Source: Mytilus galloprovincialis
Lineage: Eukaryota; Mollusca; Bivalvia; Mytilida; Mytilidae
DNA length: 64,000 bases
Reading direction: 5' to 3'
Assembly: GCF_965363235.1 (NCBI RefSeq)
Contig: NC_134842.1
Span: forward strand, 31,868,958 to 31,932,957
A model generated the notes under the pieces. That model saw nothing but the letters and a program-made list of their open reading frames with translations, was not told the DNA's origin and made no database searches. Both the position numbers and the translations under genes were made by a program. Below are positions 35,450 to 46,421 of this stretch, piece by piece. The first letter of the stretch is position 1. The number at the start of each line of letters is the position of its first letter.

Positions 35450-37630
35450 CAACTACTGAAAATAATTCAAGGACAATGGGCGAATGTCAGATAAGAACCG
35501 TTGACAGTAACTAAAGACAACATATAGATTGGTGTCTTTTGTTCCGAGATATAAGAGGGGACACCATTATTAATTAAAGTTGATCAAAGGTGGTCATATC
35601 ATAGATGTGTTTAGGGCAATGAAAAGAGAATTAGGACACAACCAAAGTACTTTCTGTGAAGCAAGTTATAACAAAGTTAAATTCTCATTTAAGACAACTA
35701 TAAATCCTTTATGTGCCTTCCCCATTAAATTTAACGCCTTTTTTCTCTTTTAATATTGTGCTCTGTATTATTTTTGTATTTTTTTTTGGTTGTAAAATCT
35801 GCTTTTTTAACATTGCTTCCCATTTGTGTGAATCATGACACAGTTTTGATGATATAATTAATTTATATCCTTATATTTTCTTCACAACTCCATTTTTTAG
35901 TATCTATAAATCAATGTCTTTGAATATTTATTACATTTAGATTTATGCTTACAAGTGTTGTAGATATATTAAACATTTAAAATCTAAAGAATAGCTGTTC
36001 ATTGGCAATCATACCAAAACTCCCTATATTTATATGATAAGGAAACTCATCCATTTTATTAACCAAATAAATATAATATGGTGGTCATCAATCACCTAAG
36101 TACTTTTAAAAATAAACTTATTCAGTCAACTATAATACCATACCGGTTAATTTAGTCTTTTTACATCTTGTTTTCCTATATTGAGGTGCTAAATTATAAA
36201 GAGAATAACAGGCCCAAAATGTAAGTAATCGAGAATAAACTGTTTCGCCGAGAACAGCTGGATAATTTTTGAACAATTTAGGCAAAAATTAACACAATAT
36301 TCACGCTTGATACAGGTCTGACTTAGGTCTGTAATTAAATATTTGACACATTATAGGTTTCTAACAGAGAATAATTGTAGTAAAAGAACGTAGAATTGGA
36401 TATATGATTCGAATTTATATTCATTTTTTTTTTATTTTGTGCAATAAACTATATGCTGTTGAAAATTCACCCCACATCCTTTTTTAAAATTTAAAAAAAG
36501 TATTTGAAGAAATTTTCATTTTAAATCTGAAATGAGAACAAAATTGAATTCTCCAATTTTTTTTTAATTGTCCAAGCTAGCCTGGTAATAACGCAAATCG
36601 GAAACTGTTTACAACATCCTTATAGCTTCCACTTTATGAGCAAGCTCAGCTCTGTTTACCATTCTGGAGCCCATGAGATAAAAAGTAAACTGATGGACTG
36701 AAATTAGTTCTAAAAGCTAGCTAAACCTCTCACTTGTATGGCAGTTGCCTCAAATTCTATTATAATAAATTCGATGCGTGAAAACAAACACATATAACAG
36801 GTGAAAATGTCAAAAATAGGGGTACATCGGTCAACATTATCTTTCAATCTTAATCACTAATGAAACAAACAAATATTAACAAGGGAGCAAAAAGGCATAC
36901 AAAAATTAAACTACCTCATTTATTGCTCGTTTGATTATACAAGTTTAAGAACTGGGACAGAATCCTTTCCTCAGTACCTTGACAGGTACATGGTTAGGTT
37001 AACATTAACTATGACGTAGAGTCGCACGTTTGACGTACATCATGTTGCTTTTTGTGGACACTTATTTTTCTTTATCTCATTTTCCTTGTTTTGTTCCAAT
37101 CTTATGTTATTCTATTGTCAACTGTTGACTGTTCGTGACTTTTGAATCTGCTTTTGGTATTTTTGCGCCTTTTTCTTCTTTGTATTTTATAAAACAGCAT
37201 CTGGGAAACTGTTTTGGTCGAAAGATAATATGCGTCATAAAATAATAAGGCGAATGTACAATTCAGTAATAATTATTAATGATATTTAAAGCCATGGTGT
37301 TTATAGAAATAGTTCCTATAATAAAACAATCGATTCGGTGATAATGTAAAAATAGTCTCGAAATAGAATATAGACTAGAAACTCAGAAATCTTGTAGGTT
37401 AACTCTATAGTAAGCAGCGATATAGAGAACCTAATAATGACTTTTGATAAGGTTAGTATGCGATTGTATAAAATGTTGTCAAACTGATATTCACTGATGT
37501 CAATCATACTCCACATTCACCGGAAACAACAGACAAAATTGGTTTATTCAATTTTTCAAGTGTAAACAATGCTTTTAATGACAATTATCTACCTAAAGTA
37601 ATTGTACATAAAACATTTCATCGAACTTAT
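35450..37630. other. AT-rich intergenic stretch
   Basis: No supported gene. Contains a short family A 3' fragment at 35990-36020 and a family C tail at 36700-36830 ('gctagctaaacctctcactt'). Confidence 0.5.
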
Positions 37631-37859
37631 GCATGCTAAGCCCAGTAGTCAGCACTTTTTGTGCTGACATGAATTGTCATTGATATGGTTATATTTATAA
37701 ATTTACTGTTTACAAATTTTTGAATTTTTTGAAATACTAAGGCTTTTCTACCTCAGGCATAGATTACCTTAGCTGTATGGCAAACCTTTTAGGAATTTTG
37801 GTTCTAAATGCTCTTCAACTCCGTACTTTATTTGGCCTTTTTAACTTTTTTGGATTCAA

Positions 37860-37903
37860 GCGTCACTGATGACTCTTTTGCAGACGAAACGCGCGTCTGG
37901 CGT
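37860..37903 (+). ncRNA. Hammerhead motif in dimer unit 1
   Basis: Helix I GCGTCA/TGGCGT, CTGATGA, GAAA, stem III ACGC/GCGT and GTC are intact. Stem II reads CTCT/AGAC, so the first pair next to the core is lost (C against C). Probably impaired. Confidence 0.8.
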
Positions 37904-38224
37904 ATATACTAAATTTAGTCCTGGTATCTATGATGAGGTTATTTACAACCACTGGGTCGATGCCACAGCTGGTGGAGATTTATGTCCCCGAGGGTATCAC
38001 AAGCCCAGTAGTCAGCACTTTTTGTGCTGACATGAATTGTCATTGATATGGTTATATTTATAAATTTACTGTTAATAAAATTTTGAATTTTTTGAAATAC
38101 TAAGGCTTTTCTACCTCAAACATAAATTACCTTAGCTGTATTTGGCAAAACGTTTAGGAATTTTGGTTCTAAATGCTCTTCAACTCCGTACTTTATTTGG
38201 CCTTTTTAACTTTTTTGGATTCGA

Positions 38225-38268
38225 GCGTCACTGATGAGTTATTTGTAGACGAAACGTACGTCTGGCGT
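38225..38268 (+). ncRNA. Hammerhead motif in dimer unit 2, compensated stem III
   Basis: Helix I and both core strands are intact. Stem III is ACGT/ACGT, a compensated change from ACGC/GCGT that keeps all four pairs. Stem II starts GTTA and is weakened. Confidence 0.8.
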
Positions 38269-38694
38269 ATATACTAAATTTAGTCCTGGTATCTATGATG
38301 AGTTTATTTAAATCATGTACTGTTTACCATGGTTAATATCACGTTTCTTCAGATTGATATGATGTTTTATTCCAAGTCCAATTTATATGAAAACCCTTCT
38401 ACAATGTACTATTTGTCTAAGGTCATATTACAACCTTCAAAATGACAGGCGGGTTTTATGCACGCAGTATTTACAGGTGGCCACAGGCTTACCAGCACAG
38501 GCTTGTAAAGTTACTATCAGCCCTGCAAGAATTTCAATCATCAGACATTAAATATATACATAACTATTAAAAAAGTTATACCTAGCCTGTGACTGAATAA
38601 TTTGATCATTATAACAGTGAATTTTCCGTTTTTTTCATTTAAATACAATGTTAAAGATATCTTGGTATATAAAAACAAAAATATTACAACTATG

Positions 38695-38903
38695 TTAGTC
38701 TTTTATCACAATAATTTCAAACCCTGTCCCAACAGTCAGTAATTTGATTTCAAATGTAAACTTGAACAGAACACAATTGTGTATAAAGAAATCTTTAGTT
38801 ATCCCTAATAACTTCCCTTCAGGGGAAACATGAAACAAATGTTCTCGTGCATGCAAAGCTTTTTCTCTTTCACTGATATGTTTCCAAGAAACAAGAAAGC
38901 CAC
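38695..38903 (-). CDS. Possible terminal exon of an unrecognised gene
   Basis: A poly-T tract plus CAG acceptor at 38904 precedes 69 open codons ending TAA (38695-38697). The peptide (GGFLVSWKHISEREKALHAR, later SPEGKLLGITKDFF and GTGFEIIVIKD) looks protein-like. Its phase does not join directly to the exon at 40307-40474, so an intermediate exon would be needed, or it belongs to another transcript. No family recognised. Confidence 0.4.
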
Positions 38904-40306
38904 CTGAAAAAAAAAAAATAATGAAATCACCCTGCCATTCTGAACCAAACTTCGAGACACTTATCATAAGGGTGTTTATCTAAAAAAAAAAAAAAATTAA
39001 TCATGCCAGGCATGAAAACATAACATGGCTAAAGTTAAATACAGTAAAATGTGAGTGTTGTCTTTTAATAATGATTTCTAATGAATTTTAACGTTTTTTA
39101 GCCTATTATCTTGCAAACTATATCAGAGAGAGAATGCAAATTGATATACCAAAATCATTATTCGACTTGTCTGACATAGAAGTGTATACCATTATTCTCT
39201 TTTCGCTTAAAATTAGGATTTTGAAACCTAAAATACATATCTGAAACTAAGTAGAAAGAAACGAAACTTGGTTTTTTTTATCCACGCTTTAGCTTAAATC
39301 TCAGGTGAATAAATCAGGCTCAATGATGCCTCAAGTCTGATATCTATTAACATGATTAATATTAAAACTGTACATTTGTGTATTTCAAGATCAAAATTGA
39401 CCGAAATTCTGCAACAAATTCGTGAATTAATAGTCAAATAAAGGATTAAAACAACTTTCCTCCTCTAAATTGGATGGTATCATGTTAGTAGTTTTAATCT
39501 GTATACTAGCCCCCAAAGTTGACTGAGGAATAGTCATATGGTCACTGGTCTTCTGAACATCTACAGTAAAACCCTAGCCGCTGTTGGGTCGACGTTGGGT
39601 CTCTGTTTGGCTGTGCTTGATGAATAAGTAGCCAGTCATTCCCTGTCAAAATGAAGATACTAAATATGATGCCTCTTGTAAAGAGGGTGGCATCGTCTTT
39701 GCATGTTAAGAACATTTCAAGAACTTTTTAAAAGGTTAAAATTCTCCGGACCTTCATTCCAGAAAAATGTTTTACAAGACCTTCCTATTGATTGTAGTTT
39801 TAAGTTGTTCTCCTCCTGAACATAATGAAATATTTGCCATTAGACGATGTTAATCAATCAGCAATCAATCAATCTGTGTACAGTATGCATATGTTTTACT
39901 TTAATTGTAAATCAAAACTCACAATTTTTGCTGACAAAGCAGAAATCTGTAAGATAACCAGGCAGATGTATTGCTGTAATAATAGAAGCTTCATAGAACC
40001 TAAGACAAACAAAAAATTATATTTCAAAATTGTGATAAGGTCTGAATATTAAAAATATGTATTTTCCTAATTTCCTTACAGTAAAATGTAAATACCCTCA
40101 TTTTCAAACATAAAATTTATGACAAGAAAATATACTTCATAGGCCAAACCTGTCAGATAGTTTTATTAGATATATATTGTTTTTTCTAGCATGTCAGTCT
40201 GTAATTCTTACTCTCTCAAAGTAACATTAAGGGCTGTTTTTATGAATTAAACTTAATTATCAATAAATATTCTATTCTACACATTTTGGATTGTGAGAGA
40301 ACTTAC

Positions 40307-40474
40307 TCATTATTTTGCTGTTCTGGTACCTCAATGACCAACAATAGGGTTTCAGCAACCTGTACAACTTTGTCAATTGTTTTGTCATCAATTGTGATCC
40401 TCTTTGTCTTTAGAACAATAACATCAATGTCCGGAGGTAAATTGATGACATATTTGTCCCTTTCTAACATTTGC
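40307..40474 (-). CDS. Internal exon of an unrecognised gene
   Basis: Clean acceptor (TTTACAG) and a consensus donor (GA|GTAAGTT) bound 168 nt, open in one phase. It encodes QMLERDKYVINLPPDIDVIV, then LKTKRITIDDKTIDKVVQVA and ETLLLVIEVPEQQNNE. The phase (1 nt in, 2 nt out) fits the exon at 41571-41682. Charged, alpha/beta-like sequence with no motif I can name. Confidence 0.6.
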
Positions 40475-40589
40475 CTGTAAATGTAAAACAAAAATATACA
40501 ATCAAATTGGTGATCCCTACTAGCCAAGAAAGCACAATTCCCTTCAGCTGCAAAAAATGGTCACCAGGCATTTGAAACATAAACAGACA

Positions 40590-41115
40590 TATTTTGTAAG
40601 ACAATCCTTTATTTAGTAACTTAGTCACATACAACAGATATTTTTAGTGTAACTTAGTCTTATAATACTGATATTTCTAAAGAAGCTTTGTCACATATAA
40701 CTAAAATTTTTATAGTAACTAAGTCACATATAACTGATACTTTTATAGTAACTTAGTGTCATATACAACTAGTATTTCTATAGTAACTACGACACATATA
40801 ACTGATATTTTTATTATAAGTTCGTCACATATAACTGATATTTTTATAGCAACTTCGTCACATATAACTGATATTTTTGTAGTAACTTAGTCACATATAA
40901 CTGATACTGTTATAGCTTCTAAGTCACATATAACTGATATTTTTATAGCAACTTCGTCACATATAACTGCTATTTTTATAGTTACTTAATCAATATAACT
41001 GATATTTCAATAGTAACTTAGTCACATATAACTCATTTTTGTATAGTTACTTTGTCACATATAACTGATACTTTTATAGTTACTTAGTCACATGTAACTG
41101 ATATTTTTAAATAGG
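40590..41115. repeat. Minisatellite, about 34-bp unit, roughly 14 copies
   Basis: Units of the form 'cttagtcacatataactgat' followed by 'atttttatagtaa', with point changes and small indels. Lies between two exons of the unrecognised minus-strand gene, so probably intronic. Confidence 0.9.
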
Positions 41116-41570
41116 CGCTATATATTTATATGTTATTTATGTTAACCTATATGAGTTCACAAAATGTTCGTCAGTCAATAGTTTTCAATAGCTTGTAACT
41201 TATAGCCCTGATAAAAGATATAATAATCATATTTTCTTTTTATCCTGTTTTTTTTTTTCATTTACAATTTATTTAATTTGCGGGTCTCACTTATTTAGCA
41301 ACAAGATACAACCTAAAGACAAATTCATGCGTGATTTTTTTTCTCTACCTTTATTTGAACCCAACCATTTTCCGTAATTTAAACTTTAATTATTATATAT
41401 CTCTACGTTATGCTTCTTGACAGTAATTAAAAGAAATGTTACAAATAGGAAATCAAGGCAGGAAGTATAACCTGATACCTGTACACAGGTGCTCATTGCA
41501 GTCATGATCTAGGTCTGTTTTCAAATAAATAATAATTTAATGTCTAAAAATAAAGGAAACCCCTACTTAC

Positions 41571-41682
41571 AACGGATATTCATCTTTTTCTTCAGGGATT
41601 GTACTACTGTTGATTGTTATATCCTTATTACTATTTATTTGTCTCGATTCATACAGTTGATGTTTGTTTTCATGTTCATGTT
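41571..41682 (-). CDS. Upstream exon of the same unrecognised gene
   Basis: 112 nt with a consensus donor (CGTT|GTAAGT) and an AG acceptor with a short CTCCCTTT tract. It encodes HEHENKHQLYESRQINSNKD, then ITINSSTIPEEKDEYPL. It splices in phase to 40307-40474, completing a Leu codon (TT|G). Low-complexity and polar, likely a disordered segment. Confidence 0.5.
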
Positions 41683-41797
41683 CTAAAGGGAGTCATTCTT
41701 TTGTTATTCTTTTTTTTCAATCTTTCATCAAAAGAAACATTTTTAATATACCATTAAGGATCAATTATTTTTTAAGCTCATTTTCCATTCCTGCTAA

Positions 41798-42100
41798 AAT
41801 CATCATAGATACCAGGACTGAATTTTTTGTATTAACGCCAGACGTGCGTTTCGTCTAGTGAATAAAAAAAGGTTAAAAAGGCCAAATTAGATACGAAGAT
41901 GATGAGGATTGAGGACCAAAGATTCCTAACAGTTTTGCAAAATACAGCTAAGGTCATCTATACTGAGGTAAAAATGCCTTGTTATTTCTAAAATTCAAAG
42001 TTTTGTAAACAGTTAATTTATAATTATGACCATGTCAATGATAATTCGTGTCAATACGAAATTGCTGACTATTAGGCTGGTGATACCCTCGGGGAATAAA
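41798..42100 (-). mobile_element. Hammerhead-bearing repeat, near full-length copy G with ribozyme deleted in part
   Basis: Minus-strand copy from 'gggtatcaccagcc'-type start (near 42095) to 'tcctggtatctatgatg' (41798). GAAACGCACGTCTGGCGT remains, but the CTGATGA and helix I 5' half are replaced by 'tttttattcact'. The catalytic core is lost. Confidence 0.75.
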
Positions 42101-42724
42101 ATTCCACCAGCAGTGCTCAAAAACTTCCTTAAAAAGGACGAATATTTGTTTTTTCTTTAAAAGTATATTGGGTTGGATGATACCACTTTAATAACAAAAT
42201 ATAAAAAAGTAATGAAATCAAACATAACTTAACATCCAGTTGATAAACAGTAAACCTGATAAGTATATATTATAAATCTGTGCTAAGTGGATATGATGGG
42301 ATGTAGTGCAGAACATTTGAACATCAACTGAAAAATTAGTATATATATTGCAAGTTACCTATCCCTTCAAAAAGTTACTTCAAATGCAATGATCATTGCA
42401 GAAATCTGTCATATCATTCATTACACTTAAACTTTTGATATAGTCAGATGGGCTGCCTTAAAAACAAAACTCAAGAGATATGTTTTATACATGTATGCTC
42501 TAAATCATCTTAGGTTGATATGGTTGAAGGATTTTATTCATATTAAAACAAATATTGTCATTTTGAAGCCTTTTATAGATAGCTCTTCCATGTGAGCCGA
42601 AGTCCGTACTTTTTAGTCTTACAGGATATATTCCAATTAAATATTGATATAAATGGGGAATGGGTCCAGGAGACACAGAAAAGTCCCCACTTGTCTATCA
42701 TATAAAGTAATGAACGGACATAAC

Positions 42725-43800
42725 TGAACTAGAGGCTCTCAAGAGCCTGTATCGCTCACCTGACTCTACTTGGGTTTTTGAAATCATATAAAAACAGATA
42801 AAATTTGGCTACAAAGTAACAACACTTGGCCAGCACCTCATAAAGAAAGGACTATTAATGCTAGTTTGATTTCATTCAATTCCGTGGTTCTCTAGAAGAA
42901 GACTTTTGTATGCATTCCCTATCAGGTTCTATGTTAAACTAAGCCCCCCCCCCCCTGGCAGCCATCTTGGACGATGGATCGGAGACAAAGTAACAACACT
43001 TGGTCAGCACCTCATAAGGAACATTTATGCCATGTTTGGTTTATTCCATTTAGTGGTTCTCTAAAAGAAGTCATTTGTATGAATTTCCCATAGGGTCCTA
43101 TGTTAAACTAAGTCCCCCACTGGCGGCCATCTTGGATGATGGATAAGCTACAAAGTAACAATACTTGGTCAGCACCTCATAAGGAACATTTATGTCATGT
43201 TTAGTTTCATTCCATTCAGTGGTTCTCTAGAAGAAGTCATTTGTATGCATTTCCAATAGGGTCCTATGTTAAACTAAGTCCCCCGCTGGCGGCCACCTTG
43301 GATGATGGATCGGCTACAAAGTAACAACACTTGGTCAGCGCCTCATAAGGAACATGCATGCCATGTTTGATTTCATTCCATTCAGTGGTTCTCTAAGAGA
43401 AGTCATTTGTATGCATTTCCCATAGGGTCCTATGTTAAACTAAGTCTCCCGCTGGCGGCCATCTTGGATGATGGATCGGCAACAAAGTAACAACATTTGG
43501 TCAGCACCTCATAAGGAAAATTTATGCCATGTTTGGTTTCATTCCATTCAGTGGTTCTTTAGAAGAAGTCATTTGTATGCATTTCCCATAGGGTCCTATG
43601 TTAAACTAAGTCCCCCGCTGGCGGCCATCTTGGATGATGGATCGGCTACAAAGTAACAACACTTGGGCAGCACCTCATAAGGAACATTCATGCCATGTTT
43701 AGTTTCATTCCATGCAGTGGTTCTCTAAAAGAAGTTCAAAATGTAAAAAGTTAACGACGACGACGGACGACAGACGACGGACGCCAAGTGATGAGAAAAG
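42725..43800. repeat. 166-bp tandem array, about six units
   Basis: 'gccatcttggatgatggatc' recurs at 42961, 43126, 43292, 43458 and 43624 (spacing 165-166 bp). Each unit has 'acaaagtaacaacacttggt' and 'gggtcctatgttaaactaag'. The array is headed by a palindromic 'aggctctcaagagcct' and closed by a GAC-rich run ('cgacgacgacggacgaca') and 'gccaagtgatgagaaaagct'. Open frames inside are by-products of the repeat. Confidence 0.9.
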
Positions 43801-44489
43801 CTAAAAACGGTAATAGTGCTCTACGCAAATATGTACTTAATCTGAGTTTTGTGGTAACAACAGTTGTGTATAAGTTTATAACATTTAAATTGAGGTAAAC
43901 TTACGTAAGAGAAAAGAAACGTAAAATTCAGAAATGTTTTCATATGTAAAGGGGCATAAGTCTAGAATATTTCAGTGACACCACCAAAATTCAAAGTTGA
44001 AGTATTTTATGGTAATAAACATTATGTATAAGTTTCATAGCCTTTGGTAGAACCTAACTGCAATTAGAAAACGAAAACGAAAAATTCAGCATATTTTTTG
44101 GAAAGGAGCATAACTCTAGAACATTTCAAAGTGCAAATAATATTCATAACATTTGGTTGAGGCATTCTGAAGTTAGAGAACAGAAACCAACTGTAGGACG
44201 TACGTTCGTATGGACGGATGTACGTACAGACGAACAAGGGTAACACTTCAAAACGAGGGCATAGAAAAAGAATGGAAATGGAAATAGGGATATGTCAGAG
44301 AGAACAACCCGACCAAAGGGTAGAAACCAGACAACGATCACGAATGGGTCTTCAACGCAGCGATAAATTTAACGACCGGAGTCGGGCATCAGCTGGCCCC
44401 TAAATAAAATAAAATTTTGCACTAGTTCAGTGAAAATGAGCGTCTTCCTATACCCCAAAAACATTTATATGAACTAAAATTAACAAGTG

Positions 44490-44850
44490 AAAGTGTGAGC
44501 TACTGCTCACTGATGATAACCCCGCCCGAATATTGTAAACAGGAAGTTGTTGAGTGATGAACTGAAAATGCATTACACAGTAAAGCTGACTTATATAAAC
44601 CCTGAAACTAAATTTGAAAAATCCTTGTATTGCAGTTCCTGAGGAAAATGTGACAAAATTTCTACTTGGCTATCATGTGTAAAATGATAAAAGTGTTCGG
44701 TAAACTGGAAGATGTTGAGTGACGAATATGAAAACGCAAAAAAAATGTTCATGGATCAGACGAACGGATGAATGGATGAACTGGACTGACGGACAGAAAG
44801 AGGTAAAACAGTATATCCCGACTTTCAAAGCAGGTTATAAAAATACATAC
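44490..44850 (+). repeat. Interspersed repeat family E
   Basis: Starts 'gagctactgctcactgatga', contains 'acaggaagttgttgagtgat' and ends in a GAC/GGA-rich linker, the typical end of several repeat families here. A related GAC/ACG-rich tail is at 44190-44250. Confidence 0.55.
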
Positions 44851-45229
44851 AAGACTACCAAATGCCAGAGCTTCTTAAGACAGGCGCAGAAATGCGGTGG
44901 GGTTTAACATTTTTTGTGATATCTAAATTCTCCCTTTTAAGCCTGTAAATCCAGAAAATCTGAACATACATGTCATTGGTATATAGATCACAGGTATATT
45001 ACATTATTCTGTAAGTCATCTTAGATATAAGTTGATTTGTTAAAGAAAGAAAAAAAAAACATATTTCAAAAATACCCTGAAAACAATTTCAAGTATTTCA
45101 CAATATATAATAACTAATTATCAAACATATTTCTCAAGTATATATCACATTATACATGTCTCTTGAAATCATCTGAGTTCATATGTTTAAGAAAACAATT
45201 ACATGTTAAAATAAAAATGCACCACTTGC

Positions 45230-45435
45230 ACTATTATTTTTTATGTACAAAGGACCCTGAAATTTTAGTCAAAACTCTAATTTGGTATTAAAACGTGAAA
45301 AGTCATATCATCATATCATAGGATACATGTGTACTATAAGTTTCAAGTTGATTAGACTTCAACTTCATCAAAAACTACTTAGATCAAAACTTAAACCTGA
45401 AGCGGGCACTATCATTTTCTAATAATAATAATAAT
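45230..45435 (+). repeat. Interspersed repeat family F, copy 1
   Basis: 'actctaatttggtattaaaa', 'tttcaagttgattagacttc', 'aacttcatcaaaaactactt', 'aacctgaagcgggca'. A second copy lies at 48880-49095. Confidence 0.7.
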
Positions 45436-45784
45436 AAGAATTTTGTACTCAAAAAGAGGAGAGTTACATCATATTTTAAACATTTTTTTCTAAAAGAGGG
45501 GTCCACTTATTTTGAATAATATTAAACTGTTAAAGTAAATGTGTTAACATGGTTGAAGTCCAGGAATATTACTAAATTCTTGGACATGTTTTGACCATTT
45601 AATACCAGATAGATATATAGTTCTATGAGAAAATATGAGCCCTTTTATACAATCAAATATATTATAACTTATATTGATCCCTCATAAAACATGAAGAAAG
45701 GGATATTTATAACATTAAGGGGTTGCCCCCAAACTGATTATGATTTGGATGGAGAATTGTCTCATTGTCAGTCACACAAACATA

Positions 45785-46057
45785 GACCAGATTTAATTAT
45801 TTCTTGGTGAACAGGGAAAAAATACTTCAGAAATTAAAGAAATGTCAAAGTACAAGTGATAAAACAAGTTTTAATATTGTCAAAACCTATTATTTTATGT
45901 TTACAAAAACAAATTATAATCGCTCGCCTTTACTTTTCAAGCTTCGCCTCAAAAATTTGCAAATTAAATATTTTTTTATTAAAATTTTCAAATCGCTCGC
46001 CCCAAATTTTGGAGTCCAAAAATCCGTAGAACAAGAAATTAAATTGGTGTGGCCTTA
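45785..46057. mobile_element. Short element with ends related to the 2721-3723 PIF-like element
   Basis: The right end, reverse-complemented, reads GGCCACACCAATTTAATTTC and continues TTGTTCTACGGATTTT, clearly related to the GGCCA...TACGGAT terminus at 2.7/3.7 kb. The left end ('gaccagatttaattatttct') is a weak inverted match. It carries two 'tcgctcgcc' blocks. Lies 365 bp upstream of the receptor gene. Confidence 0.45.
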
Positions 46058-46284
46058 ACAAACAATAGCATAGTTTATTGTCACTGATGCAATGAAAGAT
46101 TTATTATAAAAGCGTATTATTCTATAAGCTGTATTGCTGTTTTGATAAAGTATTATCATTATCATAACTGCTGATCTTCAAGTAATGATTATTGAAGCAA
46201 TAGTATTATTTGATTCTCAGTGATGTTTTTATAGTAGTTTACCTGTTGTTTTTAATGAGCTGATATATTGGTTTAAAATAACAA

Positions 46285-46292
46285 TATAAATA
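46285..46292 (+). promoter_or_regulatory. TATA-like box before the receptor gene
   Basis: TATAAATA, 137 bp before the ATG. Motif match only. Confidence 0.35.
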
Positions 46293-46421
46293 CGTACTAC
46301 AAAATACACAGGAATTCAGTTTATTTTGAGAGGACAGAACGGAATAAAGTTCTATAAAAAAGGAACTTATAGTTTAATTTATCTATATGCATCCTTGCTG
46401 AAACACAATCCAGTGCATATA

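Larger units (their letters stand above)
37638..38312 (+). mobile_element. Head-to-tail dimer of the hammerhead repeat (retrozyme-like)
   Basis: Two nearly identical units in direct tandem. 'aagcccagtagtcagcac' starts at 37638 and 38001. Each unit begins with a perfect 8-bp hairpin (GTCAGCAC-TTTTT-GTGCTGAC), followed by 'tttactgtt.a.aaa' and 'ccttagctgtat.tggcaaa', and ends in the hammerhead and 'tcctggtatctatgatgag'. Predicted cleavage sites after 37897 and 38262 delimit a 365-nt monomer. Retrozymes are non-autonomous retroelements with hammerheads in direct repeats whose RNA circularises, and this layout fits. Confidence 0.75.

Noticed and set aside
40590..41115. Regularly spaced repeats resembling a CRISPR array
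   Set aside because: Units are directly adjacent with no unique spacers, and the genome is eukaryotic. It is a minisatellite.
43468..43656. ORF in the 166-bp tandem array
   Set aside because: The frame is fixed by the repeat unit and has no independent coding signal.
45804..46058. 84-residue plus-strand ORF upstream of the receptor as an upstream gene
   Set aside because: It coincides with a short element whose end matches the PIF-like terminus at 3.7 kb. Lysine-rich translation of AT-rich repeat.
46326..46421. Longer start for the receptor (543 residues)
   Set aside because: The upstream frame begins at TTG, which is not a normal start in animals. The first ATG is at 46422 and is followed by glycosylation sequons and TM1.
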